64,000 nucleotides of DNA from Lodderomyces elongisporus (lineage: Eukaryota > Ascomycota > Pichiomycetes > Serinales > Debaryomycetaceae), in the NCBI RefSeq assembly GCF_030384665.1, contig NC_083680.1, forward strand, positions 591,001 to 655,000, given 5' to 3'. The translations under genes were made by a program, and so were the position numbers. Below the pieces are notes generated by a model. That model was not told the origin of the DNA. It was given only the letters and a program-made list of their open reading frames with translations, and searched no databases. Below, one piece after another: positions 20,635-29,013 of this stretch (position 1 is the first letter of the stretch; every line of letters begins with the position of its first letter).

Positions 20635-20641
20635 TGACTCA
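20635..20641. promoter_or_regulatory. Gcn4-type site upstream of ARG3
   Basis: TGACTCA followed by T, the strongest form of the Gcn4 consensus, about 343 bp upstream of the ARG3 ATG. Confidence 0.7.
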
Positions 20642-20718
20642 TACAGAGTAACTAACAATATTTTATCAAAATATTTATCTACAATAGTACGTACAAATCA
20701 TTTACATAACATTGACAT

Positions 20719-20725
20719 TGACTCA
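20719..20725. promoter_or_regulatory. Gcn4-type site at the 3' edge of the neighbouring gene
   Basis: TGACTCA immediately next to the stop codon of the Ntr2-like gene, about 427 bp upstream of the ARG3 ATG. It is the third match in 170 bp, roughly 80 bp from its neighbour as the other two are from each other. Confidence 0.55.
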
Positions 20726-21832
20726 CTAGTCAAGATTGATATCTCTCAATCTTTGACACAAGGTCTCTCTTACACGTAAGTTTTCCTCCCTATGTCTAAT
20801 AATCTCCAAATTTTCCTTATCCATTTCAGCCTTTTTCTCGTGAGCCTCATTCAATAGATTTGAAATCCTAGCAATTTGCTCATCAACGGAAAGAATTTTC
20901 ACGTCGGGTACTATAAAACGTGACTTTGTCCTAGGCTTTAATTCACTTTCCGATCCACTTTCAGCATCATTCTCACTTTGTAACTCCCAGTCAAATTTGC
21001 GATCGAAATCAATTCCTTGTGACTTTAACACGCCCATATCTTCGTCGTTGAGATTGTTATAATTTCTGTCGTCGTCGTCGTCATCATCGTCGCCGCCGCC
21101 GCCGCCACCGCCTTTTGCGCCAACTGCATTGTTGTTATTGTTATTCTGTTCAAAATCTCCCGAACCATCGTCATAATTGTTTTTGTCTTTGTATTCTTCA
21201 CCAAGTTGTTTTAAAAACTGTCGTTTGGAGACATGTGGTTCAAAACTGGAGTGCAGTGGGATGATTTTTCTAGTAGCTGACGAAAAAGGCAATTGAGTAT
21301 TGTGTAAAATGTTTGGTATTGAGGTTGGCTTAGTGGCTGCTTCACCGTCGCTATCAACATTATCTTCATCAGAATATTCATCTTCAAGTAGTTTTAAGGC
21401 TTCCTCTCCAGTCAACGTCTGCTCAACTAAATCATCCTGAAGAGTATTGTCGTTGCCATCATTAGTCGTGGCCATGTATCTAGATAAAAACTGTCGTCGC
21501 TTATTTACATCCTGATGAGACTCGGGTGCTTGCTCCTGCTGTAGCTTTCGATTTCGAGATGCGTCTTGAGATTGAGCTCTACTTTCTATGGTGGGTGAAC
21601 GCCTTTGCCCTCGTGCTGTATGTAAACTTGACTCTCCTTCTACCTTTTTCATTATCTCACTGACATCTCGGTCATCAGTTTCGCTATTTATATCGTTGAA
21701 TAAGATACGTGATCGTGGTCCATTCAGAGAATTTTCTATCTTTTTTCTTTTAAATATAGGTTTGGCTGACTTAGACTTGGGCTTCTGCTTCATCAATTGA
21801 AGATCAAGATCACCCAATTCTTCATCATCCAT
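20726..21832 (-). CDS. Ntr2-like spliceosome-disassembly protein (tentative)
   Basis: 368-aa hydrophilic protein. The N-terminus is KPIFKRKKIENSLNGPRSRILFNDI. The middle is low-complexity: a run of six Gly and eight Asp (KGGGGGGGDDDDDDDD) plus an Asn run. The C-terminus has TKSRFIVPDVKILSVDEQIARISNLL followed by a predicted helical, charged stretch ending LRDINLD. The I(V)PD...EQIARI segment and overall character suggest Ntr2, which with Ntr1 recruits the helicase Prp43 to release the intron-lariat spliceosome. I see no enzymatic motif. An alternative is a generic nuclear coiled-coil protein. The gene shares a divergent promoter with RPC34. It is certainly coding (ATG at 21832, long frame, conserved-looking C-terminus), but the function is a guess. 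Confidence 0.4.
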   Translation of the reverse strand: MDDEELGDLDLQLMKQKPKSKSAKPIFKRKKIENSLNGPRSRILFNDINSETDDRDVSEIMKKVEGESSLHTARGQRRSPTIESRAQSQDASRNRKLQQEQAPESHQDVNKRRQFLSRYMATTNDGNDNTLQDDLVEQTLTGEEALKLLEDEYSDEDNVDSDGEAATKPTSIPNILHNTQLPFSSATRKIIPLHSSFEPHVSKRQFLKQLGEEYKDKNNYDDGSGDFEQNNNNNNAVGAKGGGGGGGDDDDDDDDRNYNNLNDEDMGVLKSQGIDFDRKFDWELQSENDAESGSESELKPRTKSRFIVPDVKILSVDEQIARISNLLNEAHEKKAEMDKENLEIIRHREENLRVRETLCQRLRDINLD

Positions 21833-22291
21833 AGTTGTTTAATCTATCCAATGAAATGATCTGGTTGGTTGCAAAAGGTATGAAGAATCGTATATGACAA
21901 TAGTGTACTTTTTCCTCTTGATTATGTGTTAATATATTTTTTTGTACATTAATTGTTAGTACTATTAAAAACCGTAAAAAAAGGTAGAGAAAAGAGAGAA
22001 AAAAAAAAGAAAGAATTTATATACTTAAATATATATATATAAAAAAAAATAATATGCGGATGGATCATCATCATCATCACCATCATCACCACCACCATCA
22101 AGACAAACATTATCAACTCTATACTCACGCCAGCCAGTTTTACATCCAGTCCAATACTTCACATTCTTTTTGTATTTCCTTATTTTGTCTTTTTTGTCAT
22201 TTTGCCAATTTATCATTTTGAGTCATTTCCAATACCTTTTTTTTTTTCTGCATACCTTATTCAATATTGATAAACTAAATATTCAAATATA
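21833..22291. promoter_or_regulatory. Divergent promoter region, Ntr2-like / RPC34
   Basis: About 460 bp. A TACTAAC is present on the minus strand at 21955-21961 but no matching donor was found (see rejected items). It contains a TATAAA-like stretch near 22028-22042, an ATC/ACC trinucleotide-rich stretch near 22063-22098 and T runs just upstream of the RPC34 ATG. Confidence 0.4.
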
Positions 22292-23272
22292 ATGTCCGGT
22301 GTATCAGAAAAGGCGGAGATATTAATCGCTAAGATGCGAGAACAACCTGCCTCGAAACAGTTTAGTCAGGCGGACTGCCATGGGTTGGTAGATGTAAAGA
22401 AGGAACTTGAGCTAATGTCACTTTTACAGGAGCTTGTGCAGGCAAAATATCTCAAGCTTATCCAAAAGGGCGATGAGCTCTTGTTTCAAGCCGTCTCGGC
22501 TGATGATGCACGAAAAGTCGCTAATATGACTACAGACGAAGCGATGATATATGCCCATATCGAAGCACTGGGTCGTGAGGGAATCTGGACAAAGACATTA
22601 AAGTCCAAGACCAACTTGCACCAACATATAGTTGCCAAATGCTTGAAAAATTTAGAAAATCAGCGATATATCAAGTCCATCAAAAGTGTGAAATACCCGA
22701 CGAGAAAGATTTACATGTTGTATAATCTCCAGCCAAGTCTTGAAGTTACAGGTGGTCCATGGTTTACGGATAGCGAACTAGACACCGAGTTTATTGACAC
22801 GGTGTCGCACATCATATGGAGGTTTGTTGTGGCCAAGACATTCCCCAAAGCAGATATGTATGACACCAACCCTCTTCAATGCAATTATACATCAAGCTCC
22901 CCTGGTGCCAACATGGATCAAATCATGGAGTTTTTAAACACATCAAATGTGAGTCAAGTCGAGTTGGAGTTGAATGACGTGCAGTCACTATGCAATTTGC
23001 TCGTGTATGATGACAAGATTGAACAAATCGGTAATGACGATAAAGGCGAATTGTACAAAGCAACGAGACAAAGTCTTGTTGAGCAAGGGATGATGAAGAA
23101 TATGAACGAACTAAAAGGTATGATTTCAGAAGAGGAATGGGAGTTTTTGAATAAAAATAGGGGTTTCAACTTGTTTGATTTCAGGATAGCCGGTAGTGGC
23201 AGTGGTTCAGTTGAAGATGAAGAAGCTGATGAACAAGACTACGTCTACCTTGATGCATTTCTCAACGCATAA
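22292..23272 (+). CDS. RPC34: RNA polymerase III subunit C34 (Rpc6)
   Basis: 326-aa subunit of RNA polymerase III, close to the S. cerevisiae length (317). The family works in the C82-C34-C31 heterotrimer that contacts TFIIIB and opens the promoter at tRNA and 5S genes. Recognisable segments are the N-terminal winged-helix region (QADCHGLVDVKKELELMSLLQELVQAKYLKLI), the second winged helix (YAHIEALGREGIWTKTLKSK with QHIVAKCLKNLENQRYIKSIKSV), and the C-terminal domain starting GGPWFTDSELDTEFIDTV. The N-terminal SGVSEKAEILIAKMR fits the family start. The protein ends in an acidic tail (SVEDEEADEQDYVYLDAFLNA). Identification is confident. Confidence 0.95.
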   Translation: MSGVSEKAEILIAKMREQPASKQFSQADCHGLVDVKKELELMSLLQELVQAKYLKLIQKGDELLFQAVSADDARKVANMTTDEAMIYAHIEALGREGIWTKTLKSKTNLHQHIVAKCLKNLENQRYIKSIKSVKYPTRKIYMLYNLQPSLEVTGGPWFTDSELDTEFIDTVSHIIWRFVVAKTFPKADMYDTNPLQCNYTSSSPGANMDQIMEFLNTSNVSQVELELNDVQSLCNLLVYDDKIEQIGNDDKGELYKATRQSLVEQGMMKNMNELKGMISEEEWEFLNKNRGFNLFDFRIAGSGSGSVEDEEADEQDYVYLDAFLNA

Positions 23273-23417
23273 ACAAAAATCATAAAGCATATAGAAAATT
23301 AAACATTAATCTTTGATTTTCAAACGCACATCTGTGTGTTTTATTCTATTCTGCTCTATTCTATAAAAAATTCCGCTTTATTTATCCCTCAGTTAATGTT
23401 AACATATACATACATAC

Positions 23418-23421
<4 letters not shown>

Positions 23422-23453
<32 letters not shown>
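23422..23453. repeat. (AT)n microsatellite
   Basis: About 32 bp of alternating A and T between the convergent 3' ends of RPC34 and PGC1, followed by a short GT-rich run. Confidence 0.9.
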
Positions 23454-23457
<4 letters not shown>

Positions 23458-23487
23458 ATGTGTGTGTGCGTGAAGAATCACAATGGT

Positions 23488-24720
23488 TTAAAACACTCCG
23501 TATTTTTGACAAGTTTGAAATATTTTTGAAGCAAATGGATTGATTTTAATCTGCTCAATTTTGCTATCGTCGACTTTTGCACCAAACTTTTGTGCATCGG
23601 TACGAATGTTTCTTGAAGAGCCATTCAAAGACATAACCACTGTAAATATCCAATGGAACATTCTTTGGAAATATGTCAATTCAATATTCAACTCGCCATC
23701 TTCATTGAAGTACTGACTGCTCTCGTAATCCTTAAGTACCAATGGTTGACTCTCCTCCTCCGATAAGTATTCACCATTAGATACATTTTCCTGTCCTTCT
23801 CTTGAGTGGTGTTTAATATCTACAATCACGTCAGGATAATCGCTGATAATACCATATTCTACCAATTTAGCCAATTTCCCAACTCTTGCCAAATACTCAT
23901 ACTGGAACTTGTTATTAACTGTCCATGAGTACAACTTCAAGTGCTGTATTCTCAATAAGGGGACAAATTTTGTTAAAAATTCGGTTGACCATGTCGATAC
24001 ATAAATCAAACTTACCCCAGTCAACTTCAAAACTTTTCTGTTTTTTGGTGTTGTTTCATCTAAATACTCATTGTAGTTGATATAGTTTATGGAATCGCGC
24101 CAATTAAGACTTATATGGAAAATGTCAAATTGAGTAAAGCCTTCCTCGTCAATTTTGCGCAACTCCTCACGTTGAAAAAACTCATCCTGGTTCAAGTATT
24201 TCAAAAACTTGAGATCCCAAATACCAAACTGGATCCTGCCAAACCACCAAGTGATATCGTTTTTCACCGAAAGCAAATCTTGCACAATATACTTGGTAAT
24301 TTTGGTTGGGTTAAACTTTTTGATATCCAACTGAATCTTTAATTTCCCTTCCTCAACGTTATCTCCATGCTCTTCGACATACTTTGTAAACCATTTAAGC
24401 AAATCAACAAAGCTGAGTAAAGGGTATCGACCTTCTTTAGTTTGCAAATGTTTCAAGACTGGTTCATATGGCGTTTTAAGGATCACATAATCTGTCTCAT
24501 TGCCTTTTGAGTCAACAAACACTCGTTTTGTGTTTACATCGTGGGATATCACAATCACATCGTCTGAAGCTAGCCAAAGGTCGGTTTCAATCACTGTAGC
24601 CCCGGATTCGTAACATTTGCCAAACCCAAGCAACGAGTTCTCAGTATACTGGCTCTTGAACCCTCTATGGCCAACGACAACAGGAGAGCTGGGCGAAGAT
24701 GGCACAGGTGATGACGTCAT
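23488..24720 (-). CDS. PGC1: Phosphatidylglycerol phospholipase C-type glycerophosphodiesterase
   Basis: 410 aa from the first ATG (24720). GDPD-family domain with catalytic residues H18, R19 (GHRGFKSQYTENS), E45, D47 (VIETDLWL) and H60 (VISHD). TENSLLGFGKCYESGATVIETD is the classic GDPD opening. S. cerevisiae Pgc1 cleaves phosphatidylglycerol to diacylglycerol and limits its level in membranes. A hydrophobic C-terminal segment (YFQRMFHWIFTVVMSLNG) fits the membrane or lipid-droplet association of Pgc1. At about 410 aa it is longer than S. cerevisiae Pgc1 (321). The frame stays open 42 codons upstream to a TTG at 24846 and encodes a presequence-like segment; see the finding. Confidence 0.85.
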   Translation of the reverse strand: MTSSPVPSSPSSPVVVGHRGFKSQYTENSLLGFGKCYESGATVIETDLWLASDDVIVISHDVNTKRVFVDSKGNETDYVILKTPYEPVLKHLQTKEGRYPLLSFVDLLKWFTKYVEEHGDNVEEGKLKIQLDIKKFNPTKITKYIVQDLLSVKNDITWWFGRIQFGIWDLKFLKYLNQDEFFQREELRKIDEEGFTQFDIFHISLNWRDSINYINYNEYLDETTPKNRKVLKLTGVSLIYVSTWSTEFLTKFVPLLRIQHLKLYSWTVNNKFQYEYLARVGKLAKLVEYGIISDYPDVIVDIKHHSREGQENVSNGEYLSEEESQPLVLKDYESSQYFNEDGELNIELTYFQRMFHWIFTVVMSLNGSSRNIRTDAQKFGAKVDDSKIEQIKINPFASKIFQTCQKYGVF

Positions 24721-25713
24721 ATTATAATAGCGAGTGCAAAAATTGTGAGACTTTAAAAGTTGCCGCTGTAATATTTGACACGGATGGGTCGTCAAGCTCT
24801 TGATTAATCGTGAAATCTCAAACTTAAGAACGAAGGTGGAAAGCAAAAAAAAAATAAGAAAAAGCAGAAATCAATATCGATACCAATATTAATATCAATG
24901 AACGCTTTTATTGCTGGGTGAAAAAAAAAGTGGTTGAAAAGTGGACGAAAAGTGGAATCAAAACTTCTCCAAAAAACTCTTCACAAATCAAACTTCAAAA
25001 TTATGAATAACAAATAGTATAGATAGTCAAGATGGTTAAAGTTATTCAAATGAAAGGATCAAGGCTTATATATATATATATATATAGAAATATATACCAT
25101 ATAACCTTTCATAGTACCTGTATGTATGTGTTTGTGTGTTTCCGGCTCTAGTTCAAATCCACCGAAACGAAGGATCTGGAAAGAAAACTGTGGAGGCTAT
25201 TTTTATTTTTTTATAGCGGAACTTGGTGGATGGTACCGAAAGGGTGATGTAGGTACTGCATATAATAGCTATTCTGTGTCACAACTCCGTTTCTTTTTTT
25301 TGTTTTTTTCTCTTTTGTCTCAAAGAAAACAAAAATAATTTTTTTGGTATGTTTTCTCGGTCCGTATAAAGCACGTGGTGCTAACCCCGCTGAAAGAGGA
25401 GAATCAATAATTAAAATTAGTGCCAGCTATTCACCTTATGTTTATTTCGTAGGCCATGAAAAATGGAGCACAATTAATGCTGTTGGGCCACCCCAAGTAT
25501 CCAATTCATAATTATGTTTTTGTCAACTAAAACTATGTTTGTGGCTTTGTTTATAAAATTGTTTATGAATTTGTTAATAAATTTGTCTATAGATAAGTCT
25601 AAATTTGTCTATAAAGTTGTATTTTTATTTTGGCTTTGCCTTTTCAAAAAAAAATGAAAATAGAAAATTAGCAAATCGTCCAAACCATCATCAGCCTTCA
25701 CTTTTTATCAAAA
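24721..25713. other. Intergenic region upstream of PGC1
   Basis: About 990 bp between PGC1 and the NPY1 stop, both on the minus strand. It has an AT tract at 25069-25086 and a more complex block at about 25355-25510 with a small hairpin (AGCAC/GTGCT around CACGTG, 25371-25383) and a GTATAAAG just before it. Shorter GTTTAT-rich repeats lie at 25545-25620. No ORF is supported. Confidence 0.4.
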
Positions 25714-27192
25714 TCAGAGTTTATGCTTCTTTTTTGCCTCATCGACGCATAATTTGATCAACGAAAACGCTATAGACTCCGACATTGGTATGAGGATCCC
25801 CTCGGGGTTGAAGGAGTCTTTTTCCTCTTCTTCGATTTCGTCTGGGTACACTAGTTTTCGCACAAACAGCACATCAAACCATCTTGCATCCAAAAGCTCA
25901 TTGTCATGCCCCAAGTGAATCACTTCATTCTTGTCATTGAAATCTACGATACCCATACACCCAATCATAAGATTGGAAGGAAATGGCCAAGGCTGAGTCA
26001 TCACAATTTGCACTTCATCACAAGTGACACCGGTTTCCTCCCAAATCTCTCGCTTTGTTGCTACTTCAACGGTTTCACTTGGTTCCATAAACCCTGCTGT
26101 ACATGAATACATCTTGGTGGCAGCATGGCGCCTTCCAAGAGACAAAAGGATCTTGCTTCTATCACGGTTGGTGATAATGGAAATGATGGCCATATCAGTA
26201 CGTGGAAACAGCACGTTTGACACTGTTGCGCTCCGAACAGGGCAGGCAAATCGCGGTTCCAACTTATCTGGTGAACCAGTGGAGCTAGCAGACGACGCAG
26301 TAGATGAGTGTCTTGGTTTTGTCTTTTCTTCATTGGTACAAACCAATTTTCCTCCAGCATGTATTGGTATAGTTGGATGGCCACATCCAGGACAAAACTT
26401 GTTGGTCTTGAGCCAATTGAAAAACATTGCACCATGACTGTATAGGCTTGCCTCCTTGTGCTCAAAGGAAAGGAAATGCTTTCTGGAATGTGTATAGTAC
26501 ACGCCATTTTCCTCTGGTGTCAGAGTTGTCCTGTCCTTCTCGTTGATGGAGTTGTTAACAAACTCAACCAATTGTTTACTGAGTTCGTGGTTCTTGGTGA
26601 CATCCACTGCGTAGTATGCAATACCTTGATACCTTCCTTGATGATCCAAATACTTCTCTCCGTCTTCGTTTGAAAGTTTAGAAATATCGCTGTCCTCAGC
26701 TTCTTCTCCCTTCAATGTATTGATATCTAACCCAATAGACTCGTCTAAAAGTCCCATAAACAAAAAAACGGGCTTCTCACCTGATCTCAAATCCGGGTTA
26801 TGGTGCTTGTTATCTTCATTCCATGTACTCAAGATATCTCTCCAGTTTGGAATGTTATCATATAATCCGCCAGAAAGAAACTGTGTGTTACCCATGTATC
26901 CCAACTTATCGTGAACCCCTGGAGTTAACTCGTCTATGTTGATTTGGTTATTGCCATTGGTCAATGTTGCAAGTTTTGTTCCGTATTGACGATATACCAA
27001 TGGTTGCTGTCTGTTGAAAAAAATAAACCTGGTGCTTGGATGGAAAATAGACTTTGAAATAAACTCATTATCCTCACGAAGAAATGAAACACGATTGAGC
27101 ACCTCGGTGCCAAAGTACATATCCTTTTGAATATCCTTGATTGATGAATGAATTGAGTGTGACATCGTTCTTAGTGAAGACGGTTTTGCCAT
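25714..27192 (-). CDS. NPY1: NADH pyrophosphatase, Nudix hydrolase of the NudC/NUDT12 type
   Basis: 492-aa hydrolase that cleaves NADH (and related dinucleotides) to NMNH and AMP. The Nudix box is at about residues 367-389 (GFMEPSETVEVATKREIWEETG), followed by TQPWPFPSNLMIGC at 399-412, the NADH-pyrophosphatase signature downstream of the box. The zinc ribbon has cysteines at 267, 270, 285 and 317; the second pair is separated by a Ser-rich insertion (about 291-310) that widens the ribbon. The C-terminal tripeptide HKL is a plausible variant peroxisomal PTS1; S. cerevisiae Npy1 is peroxisomal. It is longer than S. cerevisiae Npy1 (384 aa) because of extra sequence before the ribbon. The ATG at 27192 starts the only open frame. 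Confidence 0.93.
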   Translation of the reverse strand: MAKPSSLRTMSHSIHSSIKDIQKDMYFGTEVLNRVSFLREDNEFISKSIFHPSTRFIFFNRQQPLVYRQYGTKLATLTNGNNQINIDELTPGVHDKLGYMGNTQFLSGGLYDNIPNWRDILSTWNEDNKHHNPDLRSGEKPVFLFMGLLDESIGLDINTLKGEEAEDSDISKLSNEDGEKYLDHQGRYQGIAYYAVDVTKNHELSKQLVEFVNNSINEKDRTTLTPEENGVYYTHSRKHFLSFEHKEASLYSHGAMFFNWLKTNKFCPGCGHPTIPIHAGGKLVCTNEEKTKPRHSSTASSASSTGSPDKLEPRFACPVRSATVSNVLFPRTDMAIISIITNRDRSKILLSLGRRHAATKMYSCTAGFMEPSETVEVATKREIWEETGVTCDEVQIVMTQPWPFPSNLMIGCMGIVDFNDKNEVIHLGHDNELLDARWFDVLFVRKLVYPDEIEEEEKDSFNPEGILIPMSESIAFSLIKLCVDEAKKKHKL

Positions 27193-28439
27193 GCAATTAG
27201 AAGCAAAGAAAAGTCAAATGAAAACCAAGACCAGGACCAGGACGAAAACTAGAACCAAAAAAAAAAAAATTTTTGAAAAATCGAAATTAAAACTAAAAAG
27301 TAAAAAGCAAAACCAACTGATGATTTGAGAGCGAAGAAATTAAAGGATTGAAAAAAAAAGAATCAAACTTCTCGAAACTCGTTTTATACTCCTTTTTTTT
27401 TGTGTTGATGATGGCTTCTTTTCGTTGCAACAATCAGAAAGATGGTATAAAATGAAAAATGTCCTATAAAGAATCTAGTTGGATTAGTAATTAAATATGG
27501 AAGAATCGTCGACGCATATTTTCCTAAAGGCTTATCTCTTCGTGCATGTGCGGTTTTTCGTTCTTTCTCTCCCTCCACTCATTCTTCCCGTCGGTATCTT
27601 TAAGTATATATATTTTTTTTTTTAAATTTTTATTTGCTTTATGCGGAGAAACGGTGCAACATTCTACTACAATTGTATGTGCTTACGTCATCTTTCGAAG
27701 TGGTGATGCCAATTGGCACTCAGTGTGTGGATTCAATTCTCTCCCATCTTCCCTTCCACTAATGCAAATTAAAAGACATTGTTTATTGAACAAGGACCTT
27801 TCTTTTGCCTACCTTTACTAGTTTTCAAGAATCTGTTGAAAGTTGTTTGAAGATGCTCATTTGAACAAACCGTTCATAGAGCCAAGTTAGTGAAAGTCAG
27901 AGATATGAGAAATTGTACAATATTATCTTTCTTTTTTTTTTCCCTCTGTAGTTTATTCAACAAATTCGTCTCATTCTCTACCAAAATTTGATGGTTAAAC
28001 ATTTAAAACTTTATCTTTTATTGCATGATAAGCTTGAACCACCCCATCCATCTACGTAAGATTCATACAAAATATTTTAAAAAAAGAGATTAATGTATCG
28101 GTCAATTTTAAAATACCTGAAAAACACAGACTAAATTTTTTTTAAAAAAAAGGTTCTTCACGCGAGTGTTATGACCGACATGAAGAAAAACCTGGAGAGT
28201 CAATTTCTTTCTTCTCCTTGTTTTCTTACTTTAATCTCCCTGGGTCGTATAGTCCAAAAAGCCATGGATGCAAAAAAAAAATTATAAAGGCAGATGGATA
28301 AAGTTGAAATCCCAGGGTTCTCAAAAAAAAAAATAATAATAGCAAAATTGATTTTGTCTACAATCGAAACAAAAAAAAAAAGACATTTAAAAAAAAACTG
28401 ATAAGTGTTCTTTCCCATTCAATAATTTGGGTAAAAAAA
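27193..28439. other. Non-coding region upstream of NPY1 and downstream of the snoRNA introns
   Basis: About 1.25 kb with no supported ORF. Near NPY1 it is A-rich (27253-27330). From 27830 to 28330 the sequence is more complex than typical spacer and has two inverted repeats: 28151-28193 (AGGTT..CTTCA with TGAAG..AACCT) and 28237-28316 (CCCTGGG with CCCAGGG). Either could belong to the 3' part of the snoRNA host transcript or to a separate RNA. Confidence 0.4.
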
Positions 28440-28478
28440 ATATTTATAAAATCCCATTTATTTTATGTACAAAGTAGT

Positions 28479-28766
28479 CTAGGCAAATATTGTTAGTAGG
28501 TTGTTCCAAAAACAAAAAGTAAATGTAAAAGCTTCATTGAAATGTGCAATAAATCATATTTTATCTCCTTTCTAAATTTCAGATAAGATTAGTAGACTTA
28601 TCCCCACGATGTATGTAGGATGTCAAGCGTTCATTAAAATTGGTCTGTTTGGTATTTCATCATGATAGTAAGGATAATACGTTATGCACAAAGCCATAGA
28701 AAATTTTTGTATGTAAGCAAGCAAGCAAACAAGTAAACAAAAAAGAAAAAGAATGTAAAAACATAC
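28479..28766 (-). other. Intron 2 of snoRNA host, 288 nt
   Basis: Donor GTATGT with its first G at 28766, branch point TACTAAC at 28492-28498, acceptor TAG ending at 28479 (13 nt after the branch). It contains the second C/D snoRNA. Confidence 0.75.
28574..28668 (-). ncRNA. C/D-box snoRNA, target unassigned
   Basis: The C box ATGATGA (28657-28663) and D box CTGA (28579-28582) are perfect and about 74 nt apart. The flanks include TCCTT upstream and AAGGA downstream, which can pair. The stretch before the D box (CTACTAATCTTAT) has no rRNA complement that I can recall. An internal ATGAACGCTTGAC (about 28621-28633) is complementary to 25S rRNA GTCAAGCGTTCAT near the peptidyl-transferase region. 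I know of no 2'-O-methylation there in yeast, no clear D' box follows, and a 13-nt match by chance is not rare, so the target is open. Confidence 0.72.
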
Positions 28767-28817
28767 CTATACTGTTATTCAACAATTGATTGGTAATATC
28801 ATGTCAAAGTTAATGGC

Positions 28818-29013
28818 CTAATACTTGTTAGTAAATTGTCCCATCTGAATACCCAGTGGCTTCAATGAAATGAACGTTGTCTCTTCAATTAAGGTCAGCT
28901 ATCTTAGACATTCTCCTCAATGGAAATTAGGAAGTCTAACGTCTAAAAAAATTTATCTTTTTATATCATCACGAAATGAATCAACAACAAAAGTTCACAA
29001 GCAAATGACATAC
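28818..29013 (-). other. Intron 1 of snoRNA host, 196 nt
   Basis: Donor GTATGT with its first G at 29013, branch point TACTAAC at 28827-28833, acceptor TAG ending at 28818. The branch-to-acceptor distance is short (9 nt); the coding introns in this window have about 25-30 nt. A later AG is possible, which would lengthen the intron slightly. It contains the snR58-like snoRNA. Confidence 0.75.
28890..28977 (-). ncRNA. SNR58: C/D-box snoRNA, snR58-like (25S rRNA C663 guide)
   Basis: The C box GTGATGA (28966-28972) and D box CTGA (28895-28898) both match consensus and are about 68 nt apart. Between them the RNA reads TAGACGTTAGACT (28945 to 28933), perfectly complementary over 13 nt to 25S rRNA AGTCTAACGTCTA, residues 660-672 in S. 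cerevisiae numbering. A U-G wobble and one more G-C pair extend it. A degenerate D' box (CCTA/CTAA, 28928-28931) follows, which places C663, the known snR58 target, at or next to the fifth nucleotide. Flanks can form an interrupted stem (TTGT...TTCA with TGAA...ACAA). It lies inside a canonical intron. The rRNA sequence and numbering are from memory; position 663 was obtained by counting and agrees with the U18 sites at 649/650. Confidence 0.82.

Noticed and set aside
21832..22270. TACTAAC on the minus strand at 21955-21961, suggesting a 5' UTR intron of the Ntr2-like gene
   Set aside because: The only donor-like sequence upstream is a GTATGC near 22250 next to the RPC34 start, and the first AG after the branch is about 37 nt away; nothing requires an intron.
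25340..25400. Plus-strand GTATGT followed by GTGCTAAC and AG, a possible 50-nt intron
   Set aside because: The branch point is non-consensus, the intron would be below the usual minimum, and there are no coding exons on either side.
28024..28120. Plus-strand ATGATAA ... CTGA that could be a third C/D snoRNA
   Set aside because: The C box is imperfect, the pre-D sequence is A/T-rich without a recognisable target, and there are no intron signals on that strand.
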